From assembly GCA_028673005.1 (NCBI GenBank), contig CM054115.1, forward strand, positions 3,100,001 to 3,164,000: DNA of 64,000 bases, written 5' to 3'. The stretch is from Tanypteryx hageni (lineage: Eukaryota > Arthropoda > Insecta > Odonata > Petaluridae). Made by a program: the position numbers and the translations under genes. Positions 48,901 through 61,154 of the stretch are shown here, one piece after another (within the stretch, counting starts at the first letter, position 1; every line of letters begins with the position of its first letter). Below the pieces are notes generated by a model, which was given only the letters and a program-made list of their open reading frames with translations, was not told the origin of the DNA and did no database searches.

Positions 48901-51900
48901 GAAGTGATAGAGGGAGGAACGATACTAGAGGAGGCGATAAAGGGAGGAACGATCGAGGTGGAGGCGATAGACGGAGGAACGATAGAGGTGGAGGCTATAG
49001 AGTGGAGAATGTTTAGGGGGGAAGCGATAGAGGGAGGAACGATAGTAGAGGATGCGATAGAATGAGGAACGATCGAGGTGGAGGCGATAGACGGAGGAAC
49101 GATAGAGGTGGAGGCTATAGAGTGGATAATGGTAATGGGGGAAGCGATAGAATGAGGAACGATAGTAGAGGAGGCGATAGAGGGAGGAACGAACGAGGCG
49201 GAGCCGATAGACGGAGGAACGGTAGAGGTGGAGGTTATAGAGTAGAGAATGGGAGTGGGGGAAGAGATAGAGGGAGGAACGGTAGTAGAGGAGGCGATAG
49301 AGGGAGGAACGATCGACGTGGAGGCGATAGACGGAGGAACGATAGAGTTGGAGGCTATAGAGTGGAGAATTGTAGTGAGGGAAGCGATAGAGGGAGGAAC
49401 GATAGTAGAGGATTCGATAGAGGGAGGAACGATTGAGGTGGAGGCGATAGACGTAGGAACGATAGATGTGGAGGCTATAGAGTGGAGAATGGTAGTGGGG
49501 GAAGCGATAGAAGGAGGAACGATAGTCGAGAATGCGATAGAGGGGGGAACGATCGAGGTGGAGGCGATAGACGGAGGAACGATAAAGGTGGAGGCTATAG
49601 AGTGGAGAATGGTAGTGGGGGATGCGATAGAGGGAGGAACGATAGTAGAATATGCGATAGAGGGAGGAACGATCGAGGTGGAGGCGATAGACGGAAGAAC
49701 GATAGAGGTGGAGGCTATAGAGTGGAGAATGGTAGTGGGGGAAGCGATAGAGGAGGAATGATAGTATAGGATGCGATAGAGGGAGGAACGATCGAGGTTG
49801 AGGCGATAGACGGAGGAACGATAGAGGTGGAGGCTATAGAGTGGAGAATGTTTAGGGGGGGAAGCGATAGAGGGAGGAACGAAAGTAGAGGATGCGATAG
49901 AATGAGGAACGATCGAGGTGGAGGCGATAGACGGAGGAACGATAGAGGTGGAGGCTATAGAGTGGAGAATGGTAGTGGGGGAAGCGATAGAGGGAGGAAC
50001 GATAGTAGAGGAGGCGATAGAGTGAGGAACGATCGAGGTGGAGGCGAAAGACGGAGGAACAATAGAGGTGGAGGCTATAGAGTGGAGAATGGTAGTGGGG
50101 GAAGCGATAGAGGGAGGAACGATAGTAGAGGATTCGATAGAGGGAGGAACGATTGAGGTGGAGGCGATAGACGTAGGAACGATAGAGGTGGAGGCTATAG
50201 AGTGGAGACTGGTAGTGGGGGAAGCGATAGAGGGAGGAACGATAGTAGAGGATGCGATAGAGTGAGGAACGATCGAGGTGGAGGCGATAGACGGAGGAAC
50301 GACAGAGGTGGAGTCTATAGAGTGGAAAATGGTAGTGGGGGAAGAGATAGATCGATGAACGATAGTAGAGGATGCGATAGAATGAGGAACGATCGAGGTG
50401 GAGGCGATAGACGGAGGAACGATATAGGTGGAGGCTATAGAGTGGAGAATGGTAGTGGGGGAAGCGATAGAGGGAGGAACGATAGTAGAGGATGCGATAG
50501 AGGGAGGAACGATCGAGGTGGAGGCGATAGACGGAGGAACGATAGAGGTGGAGGCTATAGAGTGGAGAATGTTTAGGGGGGGAAGCGATAGAGGGAGGAA
50601 CGAAAGTAGAAGAGGCGATAGAGGGAGGAACGATCGAGGTGGAGGCGATAGACGGAGGAACGATAGAGGTGGAGGCTATAGAGTGGAGAATGGTAATGGG
50701 GGAAGCGATAGAATGAGGAACGATAGTGGAGGAGGCGATAGAGGGAGGAACGAACGAGGTGGAGGCGATAGACGGAGGAACGATAGAGGTGGAGTCTATA
50801 GAGTGGAGAATGGTAGTGGGGGAAGCGATAGAGGGAGGAACGATAGTAGAGGAGGCGATAGAGTGAGGAACGATCGAGGTGGAGGCGAAAGACGGAGGAA
50901 CGATAGAGGTGGAGGCTATAGAGTGGAGAATGTTTAGGGGGGAAGCGATAGAGGGGGGAACGATAGTAGAGGATGCGATAGAATGAGGAACGATCGAAGT
51001 GGAGGCGATAGACGGAGGAACGATAGCGGTGGAGGCTATAGAGTGGAGAATGGTAATGGGGGAAGCGATAGAATGAGGAACGATAGTAGAGGATGCGATA
51101 GAATGAGGAACGATCGAGGTGGAGGCGATAGACGGAGGAACGATAGAGGTGGAGGCTATAGAGTGGAGAATGGTAATGGGGGAAGCGATAGAATGAGGAA
51201 CGATAGTAGAGGAGGCGATAGAGGGAGGAACGAACGAGGCGGAGGCGATAGACGGAGGAACGATTGAGGTGGAGGTTATAGAGTAGAGAATGGGAGTGAA
51301 GGAAGAGATAGAGGGAGGAACGGTAGTAGAGGAGGCGATAGAGGGAGGAACGATCGACGTGGAGGCGATAGACGGAGGAACGATAGAGTTGGAGGTTATA
51401 GAGTGGAGAATGGTAGTGGGGGAAGCGATAGAGGAGGAATGATAGTAGAGGATGCGATAGAGGGAGGAACGATCGAGGTTGAGGCGATAGACGGAGGAAC
51501 GATAGAGGTGGAGGCTATAGAGTGGAGAATGGTTAGGGGGGGACGCGATAGAGGGAGGAACGATAGTAGAGGATGCGATAGAGTGAGGAACGATCGAGGT
51601 GGAGGCGATAGACGGAGGAACGATAGAGGTGGAGGCTATAGAGTGGAAAATGGTAGTGGGGGAAGAGATAGAGGGATGAACGATAGTAGAGGAGGCGATA
51701 GAGGGAGGAACGATCGAGGTGGAGGCGATAGACGGAGGAAAGATAGAGGTGGAGGCTATAGAGTGGAGAATGGTAGTGGGGGAAGCGATAGAGGGAGGAA
51801 CGATAGTAGAGAATGCGATAGGGGGAGGAACGATCGAGGTGGAGGCGATAGACGGAGGAACGATGGAGGTGGAGGCTATAGATTGGAGAATGGTAGTGGG

Positions 51901-54900
51901 GGATGCGATAGAGGGAGGAACGATAGTTGAGGATGCGATAGAGAGAGGAACGATCGAGGTGGAGGCGATAGACGGAGGAACGATAGAGGTGGAGGCGATA
52001 GACGGAGGAACGATAGAGGTGGAGGCTATAGAGTGGAGAATGGTAGTGGGGGAAGCGATAGAGGAGGAATGATAGTAGAGGATGCGATAGAGGGAGGAAC
52101 GATAGAGGTGGAGGCTATAGAGTGGAGAATGGTAGTGGGGGAAGCGATAGAGGAGAAATGATAGTAGAGGATGCGATAGAGGGAGGAACGAACGAGGTGG
52201 AGGCGATAGACGGAGGAACGATAGAGGTGGAGGCTATAGAGTGGAGAATGGTAGTGGGGGAAGCGATAGAGGGAGGAACGATAGTAGAGGAGGCGATTGA
52301 GTGAGGAACGATCGAGGTGGAGGCGAAAGACGGAGGAACGATAGAGGTGGAGGCTATAGAGTGGAGAATGTTTAGGGGGGGAAGCGATAGAGGGAGGAAC
52401 GATAGTAGAGGATGCGATAGAATGAGGAACGATCGAAGTGGAGGCGATAGACGGAGGAACGATAGAGGTGGAGGCTATAGAGTGGAGAATGGTAGTGGGG
52501 GAAGCGATAGAGGGAGGTACGATAGTAGAGAGGCGAAAGAGGGAGGAACGATCGAGGTGGAGGCGATAGACGGAGGAACGATAGAGGTGGAGGGTATAGA
52601 GTGGAGAATGGTAGTGGGGGAAGTGATAGAGGGAGGAACGATACTAGAGGAGGCGATAAAGGGAGGAACGATCGAGGTGGAGGCGATAGACGGAGGAACG
52701 ATAGAGGTGGAGGCTATAGAGTGGAGAATGTTTAGGGGGGAAGCGATAGAGGGAGGAACGATAGTAGAGGATGCGATAGAATGAGGAACGATCGAGGTGG
52801 AGGCGATAGACGGAGGAACGATAGAGGTGGAGGCTATAGAGTGGAGAATGGTAATGGGGGAAGCGATAGAATGAGGAACGATAGTAGAGGAGGCGATAGA
52901 GGGAGGAACGAACGAGGCGGAGGCGATAGACGGAGGAACGATAGAGGTGGAGGTTATAGAGTAGAGAATGGGAGTGAAGGAAGAGATAGAGGGAGGAACG
53001 GTAGTAGAGGAGGCGATAGAGGGAGGAACGATCGACGTGGAGGCGATAGACGGAGGAACGATAGAGTTGGAGGTTATAGAGTGGAGAATGGTAGTGGGGG
53101 AAGCGATAGAGGAGGAATGATAGTAGAGGATGCGATAGAGGGAGGAACGATCGAGGTTGAGGCGATAGACGGAGGAACGATAGAGGTGGAGGCTATAGAG
53201 TGGAGAATGGTTAGGGGGGGACGCGATAGAGGGAGGAACGATAGTAGAGGATGCGATAGAGTGAGGAACGATAGAGGTGGAGGCGATAGACGGAGGTTCG
53301 ATAGAGGTGGAGTCTATAGAGTGGAAAATGGTACTGGGGGAAGAGATAGAGCGATGAACGATAGTAGAGGAGGCGATAGAGGGAGGAACGATCGATGTGG
53401 AGGCGATAGACGGAGGAACGATATAGATGGAGGCTATAGAGTGGAGAATGGTAGTTGGGGAAGCGATAGAGGGAGGAACGATAGTAGAGGATGCGATAGA
53501 GGGAGGAACGATCGAGCTGGAGGCGATAGACGGAGGAACGATAGAGTTGGAGGCTATAGAGTGGAGAATGTTTAGGGGGGGAAGCGATAGAGGGAGGAAC
53601 GAAAGTAGAAGAGGCGATAGAGGGTGGAACGATCGAGGTGGAGGCGATAGACGGAGGAACGATAGAGGTGGAGGCTATAGAGTGGAGAATGGTAATGGGG
53701 GAAGCGATAGAATGAGGAACGATGGTAGAGGAGGCGATAGAGGGAGGAACGAACGAGGTGGAGGCGATAGACGGAGGAACGATAGAGGTGGAGGCGATAG
53801 ACGGAGGAACGATAGAGGTGGAGGCTATAGAGTGGAGAATGGTAGTGGGGGAAGCGATAGAGGAGGAATGATAGTATAGGATGCGATAGAGGGAGGAACG
53901 ATAGAGGTGGAGGCTATAGAGTGGAGAATGGTAGTGGGGGAAGCGATAGAGGAGAAATGATAGTAGAGGATGCGATAGAGGGAGGAACGAACGAGGTGGA
54001 GGCGATAGACGGAGGAACGATAGAGGTGGAGGCTATAGAGTGGAGAATGGTAGTGGGGGAAGCGATAGAGGGAGGAACGATAGTAGAGGAGGCGATTGAG
54101 TGAGGAACGATCGAGGTGGAGGCGAAAGACGGAGGAACGATAGAGGTGGAGGCTATAGAGTGGAGAATGTTTAGGGGGGGAAGCGATAGAGGGAGGAACG
54201 ATAGTAGAGGATGCGATAGAATGAGGAACGATCGAAGTGGAGGCGATAGACGGAGGAACGATAGAGGTGGAGGCTATAGTGTGGAGAATGGTAGTAAGGG
54301 AAGCGATAGAGGGAGGTACGATAGTAGAGAGGCGAAAGAGGGAGGAACGATCGAGGTGGAGGCGATAGACGGAGGAACGATAGAGGTGGAGGGTATAGAG
54401 TGGAGAATGGTAGTGGGGGAAGTGATAGAGGGAGGAACGATACTAGAGGAGGCGATAAAGGGAGGAACGATCGAGGTGGAGGCGATAGACGGAGGAACGA
54501 TAGAGGTGGAGGCTATAGAGTGGAGAATGTTTAGGGGGGAAGCGATAGAGGGAGGAACGATAGTAGAGGATGCGATAGAATGAGGAACGATCGAGGTGGA
54601 GGCGATAGACGGAGGAACGATAGTGGTGGAGGCTATAGAGTGGATAATGGTAATGGGGGAAGCGATAGAATGAGGAACGATAGTAGAGGAGGCGATAGAG
54701 GGAGGAACGAACGAGGCGGAGCCGATAGACGGAGGAACGGTAGAGGTGGAGGTTATAGAGTAGAGAATGGGAGTGGGGGAAGAGATAGAGGGAGGAACGG
54801 TAGTAGAGGAGGCGATAGAGGGAGGAACGATCGACGTGGAGGCGATAGACGGAGGAACGATAGAGTTGGAGGCTATAGAGTGGAGAATTGTAGTGAGGGA

Positions 54901-57512
54901 AGCGATAGAGGGAGGAACGATAGTAGAGGATTCGATAGAGGGAGGAACGATTGAGGTGGAGGCGATAGACGTAGGAACGATAGATGTGGAGGCTATAGAG
55001 TGGAGAATGGTAGTGGGGGAAGCGATAGAAGGAGGAACGATAGTCGAGAATGCGATAGAGGGGGGAACGATCGAGGTGGAGGCGATAGACGGAGGAACGA
55101 TAAAGGTGGAGGCTATAGAGTGGAGAATGGTAGTGGGGGATGCGATAGAGGGAGGAACGATAGTAGAATATGCGATAGAGGGAGGAACGATCGAGGTGGA
55201 GGCGATAGACGGAAGAACGATAGAGGTGGAGGCTATAGAGTGGAGAATGGTAGTGGGGGAAGCGATAGAGGAGGAATGATAGTATAGGATGCGATAGAGG
55301 GAGGAACGATCGAGGTTGAGGCGATAGACGGAGGAACGATAGAGGTGGAGGCTATAGAGTGGAGAATGTTTAGGGGGGGAAGCGATAGAGGGAGGAACGA
55401 AAGTAGAGGATGCGATAGAATGAGGAACGATCGAGGTGGAGGCGATAGACGGAGGAACGATAGAGGTGGAGGCTATAGAGTGGAGAATGGTAGTGGGGGA
55501 AGCGATAGAGGGAGGAACGATAGTAGAGGAGGCGATAGAGTGAGGAACGATCGAGGTGGAGGCGAAAGACGGAGGAACAATAGAGGTGGAGGCTATAGAG
55601 TGGAGAATGGTAGTGGGGGAAGCGATAGAGGGAGGAACGATAGTAGAGGATTCGATAGAGGGAGGAACGATTGAGGTGGAGGCGATAGACGTAGGAACGA
55701 TAGAGGTGGAGGCTATAGAGTGGAGACTGGTAGTGGGGGAAGCGATAGAGGGAGGAACGATAGTAGAGGATGCGATAGAGTGAGGAACGATCGAGGTGGA
55801 GGCGATAGACGGAGGAACGACAGAGGTGGAGTCTATAGAGTGGAAAATGGTAGTGGGGGAAGAGATAGATCGATGAACGATAGTAGAGGATGCGATAGAA
55901 TGAGGAACGATCGAGGTGGAGGCGATAGACGGAGGAACGATATAGGTGGAGGCTATAGAGTGGAGAATGGTAGTGGGGGAAGCGATAGAGGGAGGAACGA
56001 TAGTAGAGGATGCGATAGAGGGAGGAACGATCGAGGTGGAGGCGATAGACGGAGGAACGATAGAGGTGGAGGCTATAGAGTGGAGAATGTTTAGGGGGGG
56101 AAGCGATAGAGGGAGGAACGAACGAGGCGGAGGCGATAGACGGAGGAACGATAGAGGTGGAGGTTATAGAGTAGAGAATGGGAGTGAAGGAAGAGATAGA
56201 GGGAGGAACGGTAGTAGAGGAGGCGATAGAGGGAGGAACGATCGACGTGGAGGCGATAGACGGAGGAACGATAGAGTTGGAGGTTATAGAGTGGAGAATG
56301 GTAGTGGGGGAAGCGATAGAGGAGGAATGATAGTAGAGGATGCGATAGAGGGAGGAACGATCGAGGTTGAGGCGATAGACGGAGGAACGATAGAGGTGGA
56401 GGCTATAGAGTGGAGAATGGTTAGGGGGGGACGCGATAGAGGGAGGAACGATAGTAGAGGATGCGATAGAGTGAGGAACGATAGAGGTGGAGGCGATAGA
56501 CGGAGGTTCGATAGAGGTGGAGTCTATAGAGTGGAAAATGGTACTGGGGGAAGAGATAGAGCGATGAACGATAGTAGAGGAGGCGATAGAGGGAGGAACG
56601 ATCGATGTGGAGGCGATAGACGGAGGAACGATATAGGTGGAGGCTATAGAGTGGAGAATGGTAGTTGGGGAAGCGATAGAGGGAGGAACGATAGTAGAGG
56701 ATGCGATAGAGGGAGGAACGATCGAGCTGGAGGCGATAGACGGAGGAACGATAGAGTTGGAGGCTATAGAGTGGAGAATGTTTAGGGGGGGAAGCGATAG
56801 AGGGAGGAACGAAAGTAGAAGAGGCGATAGAGGGTGGAACGATCGAGGTGGAGGCGATAGACGGAGGAACGATAGAGGTGGAGGCTATAGAGTGGAGAAT
56901 GGTAGTGGGGGATGCGATAGAGGGAGGAACGATAGTTGAGGATGCGATAGAGGGAGGAACGATCGAGGTGGAGGCGATAGACGGAGGAACGATAGAGGTG
57001 GAGGCGATAGACGGAGGAACGATAGAGGTGGAGGCTATAGAGTGGAGAATGGTAGTGGGGGAAGCGATAGAGGAGGAATGATAGTATAGGATGCGATAGA
57101 GGGAGGAACGATAGAGGTGGAGGCTATAGAGTGGAGAATGGTAGTGGGGGAAGCGATAGAGGAGAAATGATAGTAGAGGATGCGATAGAGGGAGGAACGA
57201 ACGAGGTGGAGGCGATAGACGGAGGAACGATAGAGGTGGAGGCTATAGAGTGGAGAATGGTAGTGGGGGAAGCGATAGAGGGAGGAACGATAGTAGAGGA
57301 GGCGATTGAGTGAGGAACGATCGAGGTGGAGGCGAAAGACGGAGGAACGATAGAGGTGGAGGCTATAGAGTGGAGAATGTTTAGGGGGGGAAGCGATAGA
57401 GGGAGGAACGATAGTAGAGGATGCGATAGAATGAGGAACGATCGAAGTGGAGGCGATAGACGGAGGAACGATAGAGGTGGAGGCTATAGTGTGGAGAATG
57501 GTAGTAAGGGAA

Positions 57513-57535
57513 GCGATAGAGGGAGTGGAGAATGG
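57513..57535 (+). repeat. Out-of-register block junction, copy 2
   Basis: The same GGGAGTGGAGAATGG junction as near 44,058, 13,465 bp further on. It was carried along when the 13-kb unit was duplicated. Confidence 0.78.
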
Positions 57536-58407
57536 TAGTGGGGGAAGCGATAGAGGGAGGAACGATAGTAGAGGAGGCGATTGAGTGAGGAACGATCGAG
57601 GTGGAGGCGAAAGACGGAGGAACGATAGAGGTGGAGGCTTTAGAGTGGAGAATGTTTAGGGGGGGAAGCGATAGAGGGAGGAACGATAGTAGAGGATGCG
57701 ATAGAATGAGGAACGATCGAAGTGGAGGCGATAGACGGAGGAACGATAGAGGTGGAGGCTATAGAGTGGAGAATGGTAATGGGGGAAGCGATAGAATGAG
57801 GAACGATAGTAGAGGAGGCGATAGAGGGAGGAACGAACGAGGCGGAGGCGATAGACGGAGGAACGATAGAGGTGGAGGTTATAGAGTAGAGAATGGGAGT
57901 GGGGGAAGAGATAGAGGGAGGAACGGTAGTAGAGGAGGCGATAGAGGGAGGAACGATCGACGTGGAGGCGATAGACGGAGGAACGATAGAGTTGGAGGCT
58001 ATAGAGTGGAGAATGGTAGTGAGGGAAGCGATACAGGGAGGAACGATAGTAGAGGATTCGATAGAGGGAGGAACGATTGAGGTGGAGGCGATAGACGTAG
58101 GAACGATAGAGGTGGAGGCTATAGAGTGGAGAATGGTAGTGGGGGAAGCGATAGAAGGAGGAACGATAGTAGAGGAGGCGATAGAGGGAGGAACGATCGA
58201 GGTGGAGGCGATAGACGGAGGAAAGATAGAGGTGGAAGCTATAGAGTGGAGAATGGTAGTGGGGGAAGCGATAGAGGGAGGAACGATAGTAGAGAATGCG
58301 ATAGAGGGAGGAACGATCGAGGTGGAGGCGATAGACGGAGGAACGATAAAGGTGGAGGCTATAGAGTGGAGAATGGTAGTGGGAGATGCGATAGAGGGAG
58401 GAACGAT

Positions 58408-58467
58408 AGTAGAATATGCGATAGAGGGAGGAGCGATAGTAGAATATGCGATAGAGGGAGGAACGAT
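58408..58467 (+). repeat. Doubled B subunit, copy 3
   Basis: The third occurrence of the doubled GAATATGCG subunit. One base has since changed, giving GAGCGATAG at about 58,433 instead of GAACGATAG, which dates the substitution after the 13-kb duplication. Confidence 0.85.
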
Positions 58468-59368
58468 CGAGGTGGAGGCGATAGACGGAAGAACGATAGA
58501 GGTGGAGGCTATAGAGAGGAGAATGGTAGTGGGGGAAGCGATAGAGGGAGGAACGATAGTAGAGGATGCGATAGAGGGAGGAACGAACGAGGTGGAGGCG
58601 ATAGACGGAGGAACGATAGAGGTGGAGGCTATAGAGTGGAGAATGGTAGTGGGGGAAGCGATAGAGGGAGGAACGATAGTAGAGGAAACGATAGAGTGAG
58701 GAACGATCGAGGCGGAGGCGAAAGACGGAGGAACGATAGAGGTGGAGGCTATAGAGTGGAGAATGTTTAGGGGGGGAAGCGATAGAGGGAGGAACGATAG
58801 TAGAGGATTCGATAGAGGGAGGAACGATTGAGGTGGAGGCGATAGACGTAGGAACGATAGAGGTGGAGGCTATAGAGTGGAGAATGGTAGTGGGGGAAGC
58901 GATAGAGGAGGAATGACAGTAGAGGATGCGATAGAGGGAGGAACGATCGAGGTTGAGGCGATAGACGGAGGAACGATAGAGGTGGAGGCTATAGAGTGGA
59001 GAATGTTTAGGGGGGGAAGCGATAGAGGGAGGAACGATAGTAGAGGATGCGATAGAATGAGGAACGATCGAGGTGGAGGCGATAAACGGAGGAACGATAG
59101 AGGTGGAGGCTATAGAGTGGAGAATGGTAATAGGGGAAGCGATAGAATGAGGAACGATAGTAGAGGAGGCAATAGAAGGAGGAACGAACGAGGTGGAGGC
59201 GATAGACGGAGGAACGATAGAGGTGGAGGCTATAGAGTGGAGATTGGTAGTGGGGGAAGCGATAGAGGGAGGAACGATAGTAGAGGAGGCGATAGAGTGA
59301 GGAACGATCGAGGTGGAGGCGAAAGACGGAGGAACGATAGAGGTGGAGGCTATAGAGTGGAGAATGGT

Positions 59369-59389
59369 AGTGGGGGAATGACGGAGGAA
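59369..59389 (+). repeat. Out-of-register deletion scar, copy 3
   Basis: This is the third occurrence of the GGGGGAATGACGG junction, at offset 13,465 from the second. It lies in copy 2 of the 13-kb unit and confirms that the unit was duplicated after the scar formed. Confidence 0.8.
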
Positions 59390-61154
59390 CGATAAAGTTG
59401 GAGGCTATAGAGTGGAGAATAGTAGTGGGGGAAGTGATAGAGGGAGGAACGATAGTAGAGGAGGCGATAGAGGGAGGAACGATCGAGGTGGAGGCGATAG
59501 ACGGAGGAACGATAGAGGTGGAGGCTATAGAGTGGAGAATGTTTAGGGGGAAGCGATAGAGGGAGGAACGATAGTAGAGGATGCGATAGAATGAGGAACA
59601 ATCGAGGTGGAGGCGATATACGGAGGAACGATAGAGGTGGAGGCTATAGAGTGGAGAATGGTAATGGGGGAAGCGATAGAATGAGGAACGATAGTAGAGG
59701 AGGCGATAGAGGGAGGAACGAACGAGGTGGAGGCGATAGACGGAGGAACGATAGAGGTGGAGGCTATAGAGTAGAGAATGGGAGTGGGGAAGAGATAGAG
59801 GGAGTAACGATAGTAGAGGAGGCGATAGAGGGAGGAACGATCGACGTGGAGGCGATAGACGGAGGAACAATAGAGTTGGAGGCTATAGAGTGGAGAATGG
59901 TAGTGGGGGAAGCGATAGAGGGAGGAACGATAGTAGAGGATTCGATAGAGGGAGGAACGATTGAGGTGGAGGCGATAGACGTAGGAACGATAGAGGTGGA
60001 GGCTATAGAGTGGAGAATGGTAGTGGGGGAAGCGATAGAGGGAGGAACAATAGTAGAGGATGCGATAGAGTGAGGAACGATCAAGGTGGAGGCGATAGAC
60101 GGAGGAACGATAGAGGTGGAGGCTATAGAGTGGAAAATGGTAGTGGGGGAAGAGATAGAGGGATGAACGATAGTAGAGGAGGCGATAGAGGGAGGAACGA
60201 TCGAGGTGGAGGCGATAGACGGAGGAAAGATAGAGGTGGAGGCTATAGAGTTAAGAATGGTAGTGGGGGAAGCGATAGAGGGAGGAACGATAATAGAGAA
60301 TGCGATAGAGGGAGGAACGATCGAGGTGGAGGCGATAGACGGAGGAACGATGGAGGTGGAGGCTATAGAGTGGAGAATGGTAGTGGGGGATGCGATAGAG
60401 GAGGAATGATACTAGAGGATGCGATTGAGGGAGAAACGATCGAGGTTGAGGCGATAGACGGAGGAACGATAGAGGTGGAGGCTATAGAGTGGAGAATGGT
60501 AATGGGGGAAGCGATAGAATGATGAACGATAGTAGAGGTGGCGATAGAGGGAGGAACGATCGAGGTAGAGGCGATAGACGGAGGAACGATAGTAGAGGAG
60601 GCGATAGAGAGAGGAACGATCTAGGTGGAGGCGATAGACGGAGGAACGATAGAGGTGGAGGCTATAGAGTGGAGAATGTTTAGTGGGGAAGCGATAGAGG
60701 GAGGAACGATAGTAGAGGATGCGATAGAATGAGGAACGATCGAGGTGGAGGCGATAGACGGAGGAACGATAGAGGTGGAGGCTATAGAGTGGAGAATGGT
60801 AATGGGGGAAGCGTTAGAATGAGGAACGATAATAGAGGAGGCGATAGAGGGAGGAACGATCGAGGTGGAGGCGATAGACGGAGAAACGATAGAGTTGGAG
60901 TCTATAGAGTGGAGAATGGTAGTGGGGGAAGCGATAGAGGGAGGAACGATAGTAGAGGATTCGATAGAGGGAGGAACGATTAAGGTGGAGGCGATAGACG
61001 TAGGAACGATAGAGGTGGAGGCTATAGAGTGGAGACTGGTAGTGGGGGTAGCGATAGAGGGAGGAACGATAGTAGAGGATGCGATAGAGTGAGGATCGAT
61101 CGAGGTGGAGGCGATAGACGGAGGAACGATAGAGGTTGAGTCTATAGAGTGGAA

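Larger units (their letters stand above)
47690..61154 (+). repeat. 13-kb higher-order unit, copy 2
   Basis: This 13,465-bp copy directly follows copy 1. The switch lies between about 47,688 and 47,715: up to there the sequence follows 61,127-61,180, and after it follows 34,705 onward. Private substitutions I noticed include GATTGAGG near 51,265, GATAGGGGG near 51,820, TAGTGGTGG near 54,624 and GAGCGATAG near 58,433. The few differences over 13 kb indicate a recent duplication or, alternatively, an assembly expansion. Confidence 0.87.
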
